Source: Candidatus Hydrogenedentota bacterium (GTDB taxonomy: Bacteria; Hydrogenedentota; Hydrogenedentia; Hydrogenedentales; SLHB01). From it: a DNA stretch of 6,515 bases. How positions within the stretch are numbered: position 1 is the first letter of the stretch; every line of letters begins with the position of its first letter. The DNA lies in NCBI GenBank assembly GCA_022706165.1, contig JAKJDA010000095.1:2563-9077 (forward strand), read 5' to 3'. The position numbers were made by a program, and so were the translations under genes. Positions 5,215 through 6,515 of this stretch are shown in pieces. The notes under the pieces are model-generated. The model saw only the letters and a list, made by a program, of their open reading frames with translations, ran no database searches and was not told the origin of the DNA.

Positions 5215-5481
5215 TTGGTCACCTGGGCGCGACAAGGACCTGCCGTAGTCGGAACGCTTTCCGTGATGGATGGCCGGATCGGCAAGGTTGTCCTGGTCGG
5301 GCCTCGGGCCGCGCCCAAAGGGGCCGTGTTGGTCCTGACGAGCGCGGACGGCTCTTCCGTCGAGACACGCCCGCTCGCGGGGCAATGGACCTTGTTGGCT
5401 CCGGACCAAGTCATCGACGTGCTTTGCATGCAAGAGCGCGTTTTTGGAGGAGGGCGGCTCGCGCCGCCTGGCGCGCTGTGA
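5215..5481 (+). CDS. Small protein of unknown function, coupled to the HDOD gene
   Basis: This 88-residue reading frame is not a family I recognise. It alternates short hydrophobic strands and turns (VVGTLSV, KVVLVG, GAVLVLT, WTLLAPDQVIDVLC), which suggests a small cytoplasmic beta domain; there is no signal peptide or membrane helix. The Gly/Pro-rich tail after about residue 78 looks unstructured. Evidence that it is real: GGAGG at 5199-5203, a GTGA overlap of its stop with the HDOD start, and a coding-like composition (by my hand count 65 of 88 third positions are G or C, clearly more than second positions). Translation would deliver ribosomes to the HDOD gene, which has no well-spaced ribosome site of its own, so a leader-peptide role is also possible. 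The TTG start is uncommon and lowers confidence. Confidence 0.55.
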   Translation: MVTWARQGPAVVGTLSVMDGRIGKVVLVGPRAAPKGAVLVLTSADGSSVETRPLAGQWTLLAPDQVIDVLCMQERVFGGGRLAPPGAL

Positions 5482-6338
5482 GCAAGCAGTATGACATCGA
5501 AACGCTTCTGGACGGCATCATCACCCTTCCTAGTCTTCCCCACGTGGTGGAGCGCGTCGATGAACTTCTCGGCGATCCCGACCGTTCACTCGGCGAAGTG
5601 GGCAAGGTCATCGCCACGGACCCGTCCATCGCCCTCAAAACGTTGCGGCTCGTCAACTCGGCCTATTACGGCCTGCAAAATCGCGTCACCTCCGTGGAAC
5701 ACGCCGTCGCGCTCCTAGGCGCGAAGGTCATCAAAAACCTCGTGCTTACCGCCACCGTCTTCGACACCTTCAAGACGACCACCAGCCAAATGCTGCGTCA
5801 TAGCGTCGCATGCGGGACCGCCATGGGCGTCCTGGCGCGCAGGCACACGCCGCCCCTCGCCGTTACGACGGAAGAGGCCTTCGTGTTCGGACTGTTGCAC
5901 GACATCGGCAAAATCATCATCGAAGAATTCTTGCCGCAAGAATGCGCCGAAGCGCGCGCCCTATGCGTCGCCCAGCGAATGCCCGAATATCAAGCCGAGC
6001 GGATCATCCTCGGCATCGACCACGCCGAGCTGGGATCCCGCCTCGCCGTCAAATGGAAATTGCCTCCCGCAATCATCGAGGCCATCGCCGGACACCACGA
6101 TCTTGCCAAATGCCAGGACCCCTCCATGCTCGGTTTCGCCGCCACGTTGTGCATCGCGGACTACATCTGCGTGGCGTCGGGCTTTTCCGCCTCCGAATCG
6201 GCGATTGCCCTTGTTCCGGATTCTCTATGGAGCGCCGTGTCGTTCACCAGCCTCGACATCCCCGACGTGCTGGATGCGTTTTTTGGATCCCTGTCCAGCC
6301 TTGACGAACTCGCGAGCGTTGCCGGCGCGGAAGCATGA
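5478..6338 (+). CDS. HDOD-domain signalling protein
   Basis: This 286-residue protein is one HDOD domain (about 8-210) plus a helical tail. LPSLPHVVERV (17-27), DPSIALKTLRLVNSAYYG (48-65) and SVEHAVALLGAKVIKNLVL (72-90) are the family's helical signature. HDOD proteins are cytoplasmic regulators linked to two-component and cyclic-di-GMP signalling, and mostly lack enzyme activity. Here the HD-type metal ligands look intact: H108, H141-D142 with K145, H182, H206-H207 and D228. The GYP motif of HD-GYP phosphodiesterases is absent, so c-di-GMP hydrolysis is not predicted. GTG 5478 overlaps the preceding stop as GTGA. The nearest strong purine tract (GGAGG, 5446-5450) is 27 bases away, so translation likely depends on coupling. 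There is no receiver or output domain in this chain. Placement beside polysaccharide and export genes suggests regulation of surface functions, which is inference. Confidence 0.9.
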   Translation: MSKQYDIETLLDGIITLPSLPHVVERVDELLGDPDRSLGEVGKVIATDPSIALKTLRLVNSAYYGLQNRVTSVEHAVALLGAKVIKNLVLTATVFDTFKTTTSQMLRHSVACGTAMGVLARRHTPPLAVTTEEAFVFGLLHDIGKIIIEEFLPQECAEARALCVAQRMPEYQAERIILGIDHAELGSRLAVKWKLPPAIIEAIAGHHDLAKCQDPSMLGFAATLCIADYICVASGFSASESAIALVPDSLWSAVSFTSLDIPDVLDAFFGSLSSLDELASVAGAEA

Positions 6339-6368
6339 ACGACGGAGCCAGCCGCTCCGCCAGACCCG

Positions 6369-6393
6369 CCCTGCCCTTGCGCGGAACGCAGGG
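6369..6393. other. Weak inverted repeat after the HDOD gene
   Basis: CCCTGC (6369-6374) is the exact reverse complement of GCAGGG (6388-6393), with a 13-base loop. The following bases (TTCCCTCTAC) are only partly T-rich, so it is at best a poor terminator. It also overlaps a possible promoter, and its role is uncertain. Confidence 0.25.
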
Positions 6394-6406
6394 TTCCCTC
6401 TACAAT
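6377..6406 (+). promoter_or_regulatory. Possible sigma-70-type promoter for the last gene
   Basis: TACAAT (6401-6406) matches the -10 consensus at five of six positions. The best -35 is TTGCGC (6377-6382) at an 18-base spacer, which matches only in TTG. Transcription would begin near 6413, giving a leader of about 60 bases before ATG 6474. The 135-base gap after the HDOD gene makes a separate promoter reasonable, but the -35 is weak. Confidence 0.35.
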
Positions 6407-6473
6407 CAGCCCCAATCATGCGGCCAAGGGGTCGGTCACGCACAATGCACAACGCCCGGGAAACGAGGAGTTC

Positions 6474-6515
6474 ATGAAAGTAGCGGTATTCGGCGGCGCA
6501 GGATTCATCGGCGGC
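6474..6515 (+). CDS. N-terminus of an NAD(P)-dependent epimerase/dehydratase (partial)
   Basis: Fourteen codons are visible before the window ends, reading MKVAVFGGAGFIGG. The G-G-x-G-F-I-G pattern directly after a short first beta strand is the Rossmann nucleotide-binding loop of extended short-chain dehydrogenases, as in the epimerase at 1490-2605. ATG 6474 has AGGAG at 6466-6470 close upstream (3-base gap; GAGG at 6465-6468 gives 5). Substrate cannot be judged from this fragment, but a second nucleotide-sugar epimerase or dehydratase would mean the glycan locus continues past the HDOD gene. Confidence 0.75.
   Translation, partial: MKVAVFGGAGFIGG

Noticed and set aside
4953..5477. Extending the HDOD protein upstream in frame
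   Set aside because: The extension crosses the terminator and hairpins and reads as low-information Arg-rich sequence; the HDOD signature begins right after GTG 5478.
5478..6338. HD-GYP phosphodiesterase
   Set aside because: The HHE...GYP signature is missing after H206-H207, and the N-terminal helices match HDOD.

Overview
The window is a GC-rich bacterial segment in which every supported gene lies on the plus strand. Its main content is the end of an exopolysaccharide or glycan biosynthesis operon. This is followed by a small secreted protein of a family tied to the exosortase/PEP-CTERM sorting system, and then by a regulatory HDOD-domain gene. The mix of polysaccharide genes, a TIGR04073-type protein and HDOD signalling fits a Gram-negative, environmental, exosortase-bearing lineage such as Hydrogenedentota, Planctomycetota, Verrucomicrobiota or Lentisphaerota. 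The window alone cannot settle the phylum.

Positions 1-85 hold the last codons of an upstream gene, probably a GT4 glycosyltransferase. A 136-base gap follows; it carries a purine/pyrimidine-skewed, near-tandem intergenic repeat at about 161-200. Positions 222-4433 form one tightly packed run of five genes: a GmhA-like SIS phosphosugar isomerase, a membrane phosphoglycosyl transferase that starts lipid-linked glycan assembly, an NAD-dependent sugar epimerase of the dTDP-L-rhamnose 4-epimerase type with a Cys/His insert, a sugar-1-phosphate nucleotidyltransferase, and a secreted protein of unknown function. Two junctions are 4-base ATGA/GTGA overlaps and the other two gaps are 14-15 bases, so the five genes are very probably one operon. 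Together the enzymes would make and remodel activated sugars and load the first one onto a lipid carrier.

At 4464-4492 there is a good sigma-70-type promoter with an extended -10. It drives a monocistronic gene for a TIGR04073-family exported protein (4548-4931). A 3' untranslated stretch of about 170 bases leads to an intrinsic terminator at 5099-5121. The next 90 bases contain two further perfect or near-perfect hairpins (5131-5150 and 5157-5188), the second just ahead of a ribosome binding site. That site serves a small, unrecognised 88-residue protein with a TTG start (5215-5481). It overlaps by GTGA an HDOD-domain signalling protein (5478-6338) that keeps a full set of HD-type metal-binding residues. 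After a 135-base gap with a possible promoter, the first 14 codons of another Rossmann-fold epimerase/dehydratase begin at 6474.

No CRISPR array, tRNA, rRNA, transposase or phage gene is visible. The least explained parts are the hairpin cluster with the coupled small protein ahead of the HDOD gene, and the secreted protein at 3333-4433.
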